A stretch of 64,000 nt of DNA from Tetrapyrgos nigripes (GCA_013368315.1 JAACJM010000104.1:231153-295152), one strand, 5' to 3'. Positions 22,931-33,875 are shown, numbered from the stretch's first letter. The notes: a model not told the origin generated them from the sequence alone. Numbers and translations are program-made.

Positions 22931-24190
22931 ACGAACTATCATTGATACGTGCTTTGCCCAGTAAACCGGGTACCCAAGGTCAGTGGTATCCACAGCCATC
23001 CCGTAGCGTCCGGGACGCTGCGCAAAAGATCCTGGATGTGCAAATCAGATCTAGTTGACCCTCTGAATCCCATGGTTGTGGTTTCCAAGTGTTTGCATCT
23101 CTTCCACCTCTCATATGGTCCATTTTCGCTTTTTGGAGTCCTTAAATTCAGTATAACTTTGTAACGAGAGGTCCGTTCTCTTTGATTTTTTTACCGTCAT
23201 ATTCCACTCACAAAGCCGATCATATAGAGCCCCCAACTTGCCCTATTTCGTGAAGACTTCCTTGACTGCCATCCAACCCCTTTCCCGCTCACTACTTATA
23301 CTCCTCCTCATCCCGGCACTCAAATTCCTTCCTCCTGGACTGGATTCTAGGGTTTTCCTACCCTGCGAATCCAATGGTGATGGTTTCGAACCCTCCCGAC
23401 GTCTGCCGCATTCGCGACGGCCCCTTTTCGACTTTTTGTCTTTTTGGATTAGCTGTAACTTCTGAACGCGCGGTGCGTTCGCTTTGCCCTTTTCACCGTC
23501 TTGTTGTACTCATCAAACCGACTCTCTAGCGCACCCGACTTGCCCCGATCCATCCATATTTCGTTCCCCGCCATCCCCCCTCTTCTGCCATACCACCTCC
23601 ACTCCCCCTCGCCCCCTGCCCCAAACATCATCATTCTGGATTCGATTCCGGCGTTCTTCCACCCTCCGAACACGATGGGAGTGGTCTCGAAGCCGTCCCA
23701 TCTTTCCACATTCAATATCCGTACCCGTCCTCCCCAAATTCCAACTTCACTCTCCTACATCCTTCCCACCAAATCCCCTCATCTCCTACTCGATTCTAGG
23801 GTTATTCAACCCTCCGAATCCGATGGTGATGTTCTCGAAGCCTCTGCATCACGTTCGGATTCGATATCGCCCATTTTCGCGTTTTCATGGTTTTAAATTG
23901 GCTCTAACTTCCGAACGAGAGGTCCGTTCGCTTTGATTTTGCCACCGTTGTATTCCCCTTGAAAAACCGATCATATACAGCTCCCTACTTGCCCAATTCC
24001 GTCAACATCTCGTTGACAAGTTCATTTTTTTCCGCCATAAACTCCCTTCAAATGTGACGGTCACGTCACTACCTCTCTTCTTCTGCAACCACCATCATCT
24101 CCGCACCCAACGGTGCTTCCGCCTCTCCCCTGCCTCAAATGCCCCCAGCTCCATTTGGGATACCCAAGGCAAGTCTCTTTTAGTCTTTTG
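22931..24190 (+). repeat. Dispersed repeat family R1 (23.05-24.0 kb) and flanks
   Basis: Three R1 units carry GAACG-N7-CGTTC near 23160 (decayed), 23462 and 23912. A perfect AGCGTC-CGG-GACGCT dyad sits at 23004 in the left flank. The last 180 bases hold no recognised gene. Confidence 0.75.
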
Positions 24191-24199
24191 GCCGGTGTA

Positions 24200-25440
24200 T
24201 TGAGCAACTATTGATCTTTATAGGTCCTTGTTTCCCATAGGCCCGTTTGCTGAGTAGGAGTACCGTTCTTTTTGGCTTAGGGTTGTCCTTTGACGGTATG
24301 TTCCCCTACTATCCTCCACACCATTACTTCTGTGTTTCTTCAACCATTCATATATGCGGCAGTGTCGAGGCGAAAGGAGTATGCAGCGACGACCCTGGAG
24401 CAGCGGAAAAGTAGCCTCGACACTTTGCACATTTGTCAGAAATTATCCACTTCTTCCTCCTCTTCTATAACATGCCTTGAATTACGCTAACTTGTACTTT
24501 GTTTAGACAACCAATTTCGTCGAAAGACTGCTCTACGAATCCGTGGAGCAGTTCCAGCTGAAACCCTTCTTCCATTTTACCTTCACCAGATGTCCTTTGA
24601 CGGTACGTTCCCCTACTATCCTCCACACCATTACTTTTCTGTGTTTCTTCAACCATTCATATATGCTGCAGTGTCGAGGGGAAAGGAGTATGCAGCGACG
24701 ACCCTGGAGCAGCGGAAAAGTAGCCTCGACACTTTGCATATTTGTCAGAAATTATCCACTTCTTCCTCCTCTTCTATAACATGCCTTGAATTACGCTAAC
24801 TTGTACTTTGTTTAGACAACCAATTTCGCTGAAAGACTGCTCTACGAATCCGTGGAGCAGCTCCAGCTGAAACCCTTCTTCCATTTTACCTTCACCAGAT
24901 GTCCTTTGACGGTACGTTCCCCTACTATCCTCCACACCATTACTTCTGTGTTTCTTCAACCATTCATATATGCGGCAGTGTCGAGGCGAAAGGAGTATGC
25001 AGCGACGACCCTGGAGCAGCGGAAAAGTAGCCTCGACACTTTGCATATTTGTCGGAAATTATCCACTTCTTCCTCCTCTTCTATAACATGCCTTGAATTA
25101 CGCTAACTTGTACTTTGTTTAGACAACCAATTTCGTCGAAAGACTGCTCTACGAATCCGTGGAGCAGCTCCAGCTGAAACCCTTCTTTCATTTTACCTTC
25201 ACCAGATGTCCTTTGACGGTACGTTCCCCTACTATCCTCCACACTATTACTTCTGTGTTTCTTCAACCATTCATATATGCGGCAGTGTCGAGGGGAAAGG
25301 ACTATGCAGCGACGACCCTGGAGCAGCGGAAAAGTAGCCTCGACACTTTGCATATTTGTCGGAAATTATCCACTTCTTCCTCCTCTTCTATAACATGCCT
25401 TGAATTACGCTAACTTGTACTTTGTTTAGACAACCAATTT
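24200..25440 (+). repeat. 307-bp tandem repeat with exon-intron architecture, 4 copies
   Basis: Each unit has a 96-nt segment (ACAACCAATTTCG to CCTTTGACG). A stretch of about 211 nt follows with a canonical donor (GTATGT in the first copy, GTACGT in the rest), a branch point GCTAAC, and an acceptor TTTAG just before the next unit. The 96-nt segment is open in one frame in three copies (TTNFVERLLYESVEQ-type, 32 codons). A 9-10 bp inverted repeat (GTGTCGAGG ... CCTCGACAC) lies inside the intron-like part. The last exon-like copy runs into the dyad array at 25440. Whether it is transcribed is unknown; it may be a repeat that happens to carry splice signals. Confidence 0.8.
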
Positions 25441-28075
25441 CATGGAAAGACTGCTCTACGAATTCGTGGAGCAGCTCCGGCTGAAGGTTCTCTCTGGACT
25501 CAAACAGTACCTACACCTTCTTTTAATCCAGAATGTACTTCCTTCTTCTCGCCAGCGTCCAAGACGCTCTACACACAACGATTGCTCTCCGAATCCGAGG
25601 AGCAATCGCTTTCAAGGCTCCTCTCTGGGTCTATAGAGTATCTAGTCGTTTAATTAATCCAAAATTGACTTTGTCGCCACGCCAGTGTCCAAGACGCTCT
25701 ACACACAACGATTGCTCTCCGAATCCGAGGAGCAATCGCTTTCGAGGCTCCTCTCTGAGTCTATAGCGAGAGTACCTACAACTTCATTCAAGCAGGAATG
25801 GGCTTCCTTCGTCGTGTCAGCATCCAAGACGCTCCACACCCGCACGACTAAAGATCTGGTGACGAATACTCTCCGAATCTGGGGAGCATTCCTTTTCGAG
25901 TGTTCTCTGTTACTCCAGAGAGTACCTACATCTTCTTTTATCCAGAATGTACTTCCTTCGTCTCGCCAGCGTCCAAGACGCTGCACACCCCTGCGAGTAA
26001 AAATCGGTCAACGATTGCTCTCCGAATCCGAGGAGCAACGCCTCCTTCGTCTCGCCAGCGTCCAAGACGCTGCACACCCCCGCGAGTAAAAATCGGTCAA
26101 CGATTGCTCTCTGAATCCGAGGAGCAACGCCTCCTTCGTCTCGCCAGCGTCCAAGACGCTGCACACCCACACGACTAAAAATCGGTCAACGATTGCTCTC
26201 CGAATCTGAGGAGCAACGCCTCCTTCGTCTCGCCAGCGTCCAAGACGCTGCACACCCCCGCGAGTAAAAATCAGTCAACGATTGCTCTCTGAATCCGAGG
26301 AGCAATGCCTCCTTCGTCTCGCCAGCGTCCAAGACGCTGCACACCCCCGCGAGTAAAAATCGGTCAACGATTGCTCTCCGAATCTGAGGAGCAACGCCTC
26401 CTTCGTCTCGCCAGTGTCCAAGACGCTGCACACCCCCGCGAGTAAAAATCGGTCAACGATTGCTCTCTGAATCCGAGGAGCAACGCCTCCTTCGTCTCGC
26501 CAGCATCCAAGACGCTCTACACCCACACGACTAAAAATTGTTCAACGATTGCTCCACGAATTCGAGGAGCAACTCCAGCTGAAGGTTCTCTCCGAGTCCA
26601 GAGAGTACCTGCAACTTCATTCAAGCAGGAATGGGCTTCCTTCGTCGTGTCAGCGTCCAAGACGCTCCACACCCGCACGACTAAAGATCCGGTAACGAAT
26701 ACTCTCCGAATCCGTGGAGCATTCCTTTTCGAGTGTTCTCTGTTACTCCAGAGAGTACCTACATCTTCTTTTATCCAGAATGTACTTCCTTCATCTCGCC
26801 AGCGTCCAAGACGCTGCACACCCCCGCGACTAAAAATCGGTCAACGGTTGCTCTCCGAATCCGAGGAGCAATCGCTTTCGAGGCTGCTTTCTGGATCCAG
26901 AGAGCAACTTCAGCTAAGACAGTACCTACACTTTCAGTATGGGCCTCCTTCGTCTCGCCAGCGTCCAAGACGCTCTACACCTGCACGACTAAAAATCGTT
27001 CAACGATTGCTCCACGAATTCGTGGAGCAGCTCCAGCTAAAGGTTCTCTCTGCATCCAGGGAGAGTCTACACCTTCTATTAATCGAAAATCGACTTTGTT
27101 GTCGCACCAGCGTCCAAGACGCTATACACACCCCCACAACCAATTTCACAGAAAGACTGCTCTACGAATTCGAGGAGCAGCTCCAGCTGAAGGTTCTCTC
27201 TGGACTCAGAGAGTACCTACGCCTTCTTTTAATCCAGAATGTACTTCGTTCTTCTCGCCAGCGTCCGAGACGCTCTACACGCGAACAACTAAAAATTGTT
27301 CAACGGTTGCTCTCCGAATCCGAGGAGCAATCGTTTTCGAGGTTCCTCTCTGTACTCTGCAGTTGAAAGAGTACCTACACCTTCAATCTAATCAAGTATG
27401 GGCCTCCTGCGTCTCGCCAGCGTCCAAGACGCTCTACACACGCATGACTGAAAATCGCTCAACGATTGCCCTCCGAATGCGAGGAGCAATCGCTTTAGGG
27501 CTGCTCTCTGGGTCCAGAGAGTATCTACTCATTCAATTAATCCAAAATCGACTTTGTCGTCGCACCAGCGTCCCAGACGCTACTACACCCCACAACCAAC
27601 TTCGCGGAAAGATTGCTCCACGAATTCGTGGAGCAGGTCCACCTAAAGGTTCTCTTTGCTTCCAGAGAGAGTCTACACCTTCCATTAATCAAAAATCGAC
27701 TTTGTCGTCACACCAGCGTCCAAGACGCTACTACACCCCACAACCAATTTCCCGGAAGGATTGCTCCACGAATTCGTGGAGCAACTCCAGCTAAAGGTTC
27801 TCTTTGCTTCCAGAGAGAGTCTACACCTTCCATTAATCGAAAATCGACTTTGTCATCGCACCAGCGTCCAAGACGCTACTACACACCACAACCAATTTCC
27901 CGGAAGGATTGCTCCACGAATTCATGGAGCAACTCCAGCTAAAGGTTCTCTTTGCTTCCGGAGAGAGTCTACACCTTCCATTAATCGAAAATCGACTTTG
28001 TCGTCGCACCAGCGTCCAAGACGCTACTACACCCCACAACCAATTTCCCGGAAGGATTGCTCCACGAATTCTATA
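25440..28075. repeat. Composite dyad array, block 1, ~150-bp units
   Basis: Units of roughly 147-150 bp each carry three dyads in fixed order. The first is a gene-end-like palindrome with half-site TTGCTCCACGAA (central GAATTC), or the imperfect form TTGCTCTCCGAATCCGAGG. The second is CTCTCTG..CAGAGAG. The third is AGCGTC-N3-GACGCT, mostly with spacer CAA. Long open frames run through the block on both strands (for example 26733-27794), because the units are stop-poor. They do not look like a conserved protein. Confidence 0.9.
25965..26530. repeat. 89-bp sub-array inside the dyad block
   Basis: Shortened units repeat at 89 bp, with perfect dyads near 25970, 26057, 26146, 26235 and 26324. They keep only the GATTGCTCTCCGAATC...GAGGAGCAA motif and the AGCGTC-CAA-GACGCT dyad. 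The CTCTCTG dyad has been lost from these units. Two later copies have one decayed arm (AGTGTC, AGCATC). Confidence 0.92.
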
Positions 28076-28365
28076 GCACTACTAGTAGAAATTTATGTAC
28101 ATTGTAATTTCGCTACTTAGCCTAATATACTTTTGTCCTTACCCTTTCCCCAGTGCTTGATAGGCTGCTCAGAGGCGAACATTACCCAGGCTTAAAAAAA
28201 AAAGTTGACTTGGCATACTTATTAGCTGAGATTCTTGGCCGTCAAGAAGGCATCGTCCTAGACGCTTGTCAGTTGTGTAAGTCGATAGGCAACCCATACA
28301 TATACTTAGCAGGTATATAGTTAATATCATCCATGAATTCTGACTTCAACGAGTTTGGTTGATTA
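28076..28365. repeat. Module G, copy 1 of 3
   Basis: The segment from CTAGTAGAAATTTATGTAC through CTTGATAGGCTGCTCAGAGG to CATCGTCCTAGACGC is repeated near 29575-29753 (truncated) and 32785-33045. It follows a dyad array each time. No open frame is kept among the three copies. Confidence 0.85.
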
Positions 28366-28818
28366 CTTGTTAAAAAGATTTGGGGGATTTCTTGGGATCC
28401 AAATACTTATATATATAGCTACTGAGACGAACACTTGGTGTGTGAATGTCTTGGACGAACATTTCGGATGCGAGTCAAGAACATCTGGATGCATCTGTGT
28501 ATGTCGTATGTGAACGTCTCGGACGCTCACATGTACTCTGAGGTTCCCACATATAGATATCAACACATCCATGTATGTGAGCGTCCAAGACGTTCACATA
28601 CTCAGATGTAAATCTCAATCCATCTGTGTATGTGAGCGTCCAAGACGTTCACATATAGATGTCGATCTATCTGTGTATATGAACGTCTCGGACACTCACA
28701 TACATAGATGTAGATTTCGCATCTGTATATTTGAACGTCTTGGACGCTCACATGCACAGATGTGTATTTCAATGCATCTGTGTATATGAACGTCTTGGAT
28801 GTGAATGTCTCGGACATT
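28366..28818. repeat. Module H: long half-site dyads (TGTGARCGTC-N3-GACGYTCACA)
   Basis: The module starts with TGTTAAAAAGATTTGGGGGA. It then carries dyads spaced 40-70 bp whose arms extend to about 10 bp, such as TGTGAGCGTC-CAA-GACGTTCACA. Alternative spacers are TTG, TCG and CAA. A shorter copy lies at 33075-33320. Confidence 0.82.
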
Positions 28819-29325
28819 CACAGACACATCCAACCCAAGTCCAACCAATCCCAACCCAAGGAAACCCAACCCTGCCCACCCAACCCTGCCCACCCAACCC
28901 TGCCCACCCCACCCTGCCCACCCAACCCTGCCCAACCCTACAAGCCTCACCCTGCCCAACCCTGCCCAACCCTGCCCACTCAACCCTGCCCAACCCTACC
29001 CAACTCTGCCCAACTCTGCTCAACCCTGCCTGACCCTACCCAACCCTGTAAGCCGACCCTAGGCCCAACCCTACCCAACCCTGTAAGCCAACCCTAGGCC
29101 CAACCCTGCCCAACCCTGTAAGCTGACCCTAGGCCCAACCCTGCCCAACCCTACCCAACCCTGTAAGCCGACCCTAGGCCCAACCCTACCCAACCCTGTA
29201 AGCCGACCCTAGGCCCAACCCTGCCCAACCCTGTAAGCCGACCCTAGGCCCAACCCTGCCCAACCCTGTAAGCCGACCCTAGGCTCGAACCCTAATCGAA
29301 CCCTACAAACCTCCCTATAACCCTA
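28819..29325. repeat. Telomere-like interstitial repeat, copy 1
   Basis: The tract is dense in CCCAACCCTG and CCCAACCCTA, organised into ~35-bp units GTAAGCCGACCCTAGGCCC plus CAACCCTGCCCAACCCT. It ends in AACCCTAATCGAACCCTAC and ATAACCCTAACT, which approach the (CCCTAA)n telomere repeat used by most basidiomycetes. One strand translates as Pro/Asn-rich, which is meaningless here. The tract joins abruptly to the middle of a dyad unit at 29325. Confidence 0.88.
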
Positions 29326-29753
29326 ACTCCAGCTAAAGGTTCTCTTTGCTTCCAGAGAGAGTCTACACCTTCCGTTAATCGAAAATCGGCTTTGTCGTCG
29401 CACCAGCGTCCAAGACGCTACTACACCCCACAACCAATTTCCCGGAAGGATTGCTCCACGAATTCGTGGAGCAACTCCAGCTGTAGGTACTCTCTGGAGG
29501 GTATTCTCTGTACTCAGAGAGTACCTACAACTTTGTGTAATCAAGAATGAAAGTTGTTTCTCAATAGTCTATATCACTGATAGTAGAAATTTATGTACAT
29601 TGTAATTTTGCTACTTAGCCTAATATACTTTTGTCGTTACCCTTTCCCCAGTGCTTGATAGGCTGCTCAGAGGTGAACATGACCAACGCTTAAAAAAAGA
29701 AGTTGACTTGGCATACTTATTAGCTGAGATTCTTGGCCTTCAAGAAGGCATCG
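29326..29753. repeat. Partial dyad unit plus module G, copy 2
   Basis: Beginning mid-unit at CTCCAGCTAAAGG, this stretch has a perfect AGCGTC-CAA-GACGCT dyad at 29405. The TTGCTCCACGAA palindrome and an expanded GTACTCTCTGG / CTCAGAGAGTAC dyad follow. Module G then runs from about 29575 and stops at CATCGTC near 29754. Confidence 0.8.
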
Positions 29754-29940
29754 TCTAACGATACCGACGAACCTGTGGAACTCAGACAATACACACTTCT
29801 TCCTCTACTTCGTCCCACTACGCCTAAGCTCGTTTCTCTCGCTAGTCTTGCAAAGTCTCCGCCACTGAAGCTCCCTGCCATGCCACCTCTCAATCCTTAC
29901 CAACCCGATTATACACTCACGCCTAAGCAGCGGAGAAATG
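29754..29940 (+). pseudogene. Possible captured gene fragment
   Basis: This 187-bp insert between module G and the second dyad array has no other copy in the window and carries none of the dyads. It is open in one frame, beginning near DTDEPVELRQYTLLP and ending near LTPKQRRNAKSRL. Its C-rich third positions resemble coding DNA. I do not recognise the protein. It could equally be unique intergenic DNA that happens to be open. Confidence 0.35.
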
Positions 29941-32765
29941 CCAAATCACGTCTACACCCGCACGGCTGAAAATCGTTCAACGATTGCTCTCCGAATCCGA
30001 GGAGCAATCGCTTTAGGGCTGCTCTCTGAGTCCAGAGAGTATCTACTCATTCAATTAATCGAAAATCGACTTTGTCGTCGCACCAGCGTCCCAGACGCTA
30101 CTACACCCCACAACCAACTTCGCGGAAAGATTGCTCCATGAATTCGTGGAGCAGCTCCAGCTAAAGGTTCTCTCTGCGTCCAGAAAGAGTCTACACCTTC
30201 CATTAATCAAAAATCGACTCCTTCTTCTCGCCAGCGTCCAAGACGCTCTACACACGCACGACTAAAAATCGCTCGACGATTGCTCTCCGAATCCGAGGAG
30301 CAATCACTTTAGGGCTGCTCTCTGAGTCCAGAGAGTATCTACTCATTCAATTAATCGAAAATCGACTTTGTCGTCGCACCAGCGTCCCAGACGCTACTAC
30401 ACCCCACAACCAACTTCGCAGAAAGATTGCTCCACGAATTCGTGGAGCAGCTCCAGCTAAAGGTTCTCTCTGCGTCCAGGAAGAGTCTACACCTTCCATT
30501 AATCAAAAATCGACTCCTTCTTCTCGCCAGCGTCCAAGACGCTCTGTACACGCACGACTAAAAATCGCTCGACGATTGCTCTCCGAATCCGAGAAGCAAT
30601 CGCTTTCGAGGCTCTTCTCTGAGTCTATAGAGTATCTAGTCATTTAATTAATCCAAAATCGACTTTGTCGCCATGCCAGCGTCCAAGACGCTTCTACACA
30701 CACCCCCAACCAAAATCGCGGAAGGATTGCTCCACGAATTCGAGGAGCAACTCCAGCTGAAGGTTCTCTCCGAGTCCAGAGAGTACCTGCAACTTCATTC
30801 AAGCAGGAATGGGCTTCCTTCGTCGTGTCAGCGTCCAAGACGCTCCACACCCGCACGACTAAAGATCCGGTAACAAATACTCTCTGAATCCGGGGAGCAT
30901 TCCTTTTCGAGTGTTCTTTGTTATTCCAGAGAGTACCTACATCTTCTTTTATCCAGAATGTACTTCCTTCGTCTCGCCAGCGTCCAAGACGCTGCACACC
31001 CCCGCGAGTAAAAATCGGTCAACGATTGCTCTCCGAATCCGAGGAGCAACGCCTCCTTCGTCTCGCCAGCGTCCAAGACGCTGCACACCCCCACGAGTAA
31101 AAATCGGTCAACGATTGCTCTCCGAATCCGAGGAGCAACGCCTCCTTCATCTCGCCAGCGTCCAAGACGCTCTACACCCGCACGACTAAAAATCGTTCAA
31201 CGATTGCTCCACGAATTCGAGGAGCAACTCCAGCTGAAGGTTCTCTCCGAGTCCAGAGAGTACCTGCAACTTCATTCAGGCAGGAATGGGCTTCCTTCGT
31301 CGTGTCAGCGTCCAAGACGCTCCACACCTGCACGACTAAAGATCCGGTAACGAATACTCTCCGAATCCGGGGAGCATTCCTTTTCGAGTGTTCTTTGTTA
31401 TTCCAGAGAGTACCTGCATCTTCTTTTATCCAGAATGTACTTCCTTCGTCTCGCCAGCGTCCAAGACGCTGCACACCCCCGCGAGTAAAAATCGGTCAAC
31501 GATTGCTCTCCGAATCTGAGGAGCAACGCCTCCTTCGTCTCGCCAGCGTCCAAGACGCTCTACACCCGCACGACTAAAAATCGTTCAACGATTGCTCCAC
31601 GAATTCGAGGAGCAGCTCCAGCTGAAGGTTCTCTCTGCATCCAGGGAGAGTCTACACCTTCTATTAATCGAAAATCGACTTTGTCGTCGCACCAGCGTCC
31701 AAGACGCTATACACACCCCCACAACCAATTTCGCAGAAAGACTGCTCTACGAATTCGAGGAGCAGCTCCAGCTGAAGGTTCTCTCTGGACTCAGAGAGGA
31801 CCTACGCCCTCTTTTAATCCAGAATGTACTTCGTTCTTCTTGCCAGCGTCCGAGACGCTCTACACACGAATGACTAAAAATCGTTCAACGGTTGCTCTCC
31901 GAATCCGAGGAGCAATCGTTTTCGAGGTTGCTCTCTGTACTCTGCAGTTGAAGGAGTACCTACACTTTCAATCCAATCAAGTATGGGCCTCCTGCGTCTC
32001 GCCAGCGTCCAAGACGCTCTACACACGCACGACTGAAAATCGTTCAACGATTGCCCTCCGAATCCGAGGAGCAATCGCTTTAGGGCTGCTCTCTGAGTCC
32101 AGAGAGTATCTACTCATTCAATTAATCCGAAATCGACTTTGTCGTTGCACCAGCGTCCCAGACGCTTCTACACCCCACAACCAACTTCGCGGAAAGATTG
32201 CTCCACGAATTCGTGGAGCAGCTCCAGCTAAAGGTTCTCTTTGCTTCCAGAGAGAGTCTACACCTTCCATTAATCGAAAATCGACTTTGTCGTCGCACCA
32301 GCGTCCAAGACGCTACTACACCCCACAACCAATTTCCTGGAAGGATTGCTCCCAGAATTCGTGGAGCAACTCCAGCTAAAGGTTCTCTTTGCTTCCAGAG
32401 AGAGTCTACACCTTCCATTAATCGAAAATCGACTTTGTCATCGCACCAGCGTCCAAGACGCTACTACACACCACAACCAATTTCGCGGAAGGATTGCTCC
32501 ACGAATTCATGGAGCAACTCCAGCTAAAGGTTCTCTTTGCTTCCGGAGAGAGTCTACACCTTCCATTAATCGAAAATCGACTTTGTCGTCGCACCAGCGT
32601 CCAAGACGCTACTACATCCCACGTCCAAGACGCTACTACATCCCAGAACCAATTTCCCGGAAGGATTGCTCCACGAATTCGTGGAGCAACTCCAGCTGTA
32701 GGTACTCTCTGGAGGGTATTCTCTGTACTCAGAGAGTACCTACAACTTCGTGTAATCAAGAATGA
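29941..32765. repeat. Composite dyad array, block 2
   Basis: Units are of the same type and in similar order as at 25.4-28.1 kb, including 89-bp short units near 30980-31170 and an expanded final unit. Perfect dyads start near 30084, 30231, 30381, 30528, 30677, 30828, 30979, 31067, 31156, 31305 and onward to 32595. One stretch near 32600-32640 has a duplicated half unit. Block 2 plus modules G, H and the telomere-like tract duplicates block 1 in direct orientation. Confidence 0.9.
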
Positions 32766-33060
32766 AAGTTGTTTCTCAATAGTCTATATCACTACTAGTA
32801 GAAATTTATGTACATTGTAATTTCGCTACTTAGCTTAATATACTTTTGTCCTTACCCTTTCCCCAGTGCTTGATAGGCTGCTCAGAGGCGAACATTACCC
32901 AGGCTTAAAAAAAGAAGTTGACTTGGCATACTTATTAGCTGAGATTCTTGGCCTTCAAGAAGGCATCGTCCTAGACGCTTGTCAGTTGTGTAAGTCAATA
33001 GGCAACCCATACATATACTTAGCAGGTATATAGTTAATATCATCCATGAATTCTGACTTC
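32766..33060. repeat. Module G, copy 3
   Basis: The copy is near-identical to 28076-28365, including the long CATCGTCCTAGACGCTTGTC tail that the middle copy lacks. Confidence 0.85.
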
Positions 33061-33318
33061 AACGAGTTTGGTTCATTACTTGTTAAAAAGATTTGGGGGA
33101 TTTCTTGGGATCCAAATACTTATATATATATCTACTGAGACGAACACTTGGTGTGTGAACGTCTTGGACGAACGTTTCAGATGCCAGTCAAGAACATCTG
33201 GATGCATCTGTGTATGTCGTATGTGAACGTCTCGGACGCTCACATGCACAGATGTGTATTTCAATGCATCTGTGTATATGAACGTCTTGGACGTGAATGT
33301 CTCGGACATTCACAGACA
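33061..33318. repeat. Module H, copy 2 (shortened)
   Basis: The copy matches 28366-28818 but lacks several internal dyad repeats, a difference expected from unequal exchange or slippage between the direct repeats. Confidence 0.82.
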
Positions 33319-33875
33319 CATCCAACCCAAGTCCAACCAATCCCAACCCAAGGAAACCCAACCCTGCCCACCCAACCCTGCCCAACCCTACAAGCCTCAC
33401 CCTGCCCAACCCTGCCCACTCAACCCTGCCCAACCCTACCCAACTCTGCCCAACTCTGCTCAACCCTGCCTGACCCTACCCAACCCTGTAAGCCGACCCT
33501 AGGCCCAACCCTGCCCAACCCTGTTAGCCGACCCTAGGCCCAACCCTGCCCAACCCTGTAAGCCGACCCTAGGCCCAACCCTGCCCAACCCTACCCAACC
33601 CTGTAAGCCGACCCTAGGCCCAACCCTGCCCAACCCTGCCCAACCCTGTAAGCCGACCCTAGGCCCAACCCTGCCCAACCCTGTAAGCCGACCCTAGGCC
33701 CAACCCTGCCCAACCCTACCCAACCCTGTAAGCCGACCCTAGGCCCAACCCTGCCCAACCCTGTAAGCCGACCCTAGGCCCAACCCTGCCCAACCCTGTA
33801 AGCCGACCCTAGGCTCGAACCCTAATCGAACCCTACGAACCTCCCTATAACCCTAACCCGCTCGAGTGGACGACC
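33319..33875. repeat. Telomere-like interstitial repeat, copy 2
   Basis: Same composition and order as the tract at 28.8-29.3 kb. It ends CTATAACCCTAACCCGCTCG, then CCCCCCCTAACCCTAACCGG at about 33870. It marks the right edge of the repeat complex. Confidence 0.88.

Noticed and set aside
26647..27794. Open frames of 239 and 353 codons in the dyad array, and similar ones at 31681-32379
   Set aside because: Frames are open on overlapping registers and on the other strand, units are of variable length, and the repeated residues are just the translated palindromes. A link to the 307-bp exon-like cassette is noted separately, but coding is not supported.
28696..29097. Gly/Trp-rich and Pro/Asn-rich open frames across the telomere-like tract
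   Set aside because: Translation of CCCAACCCTG repeats; no independent coding evidence.
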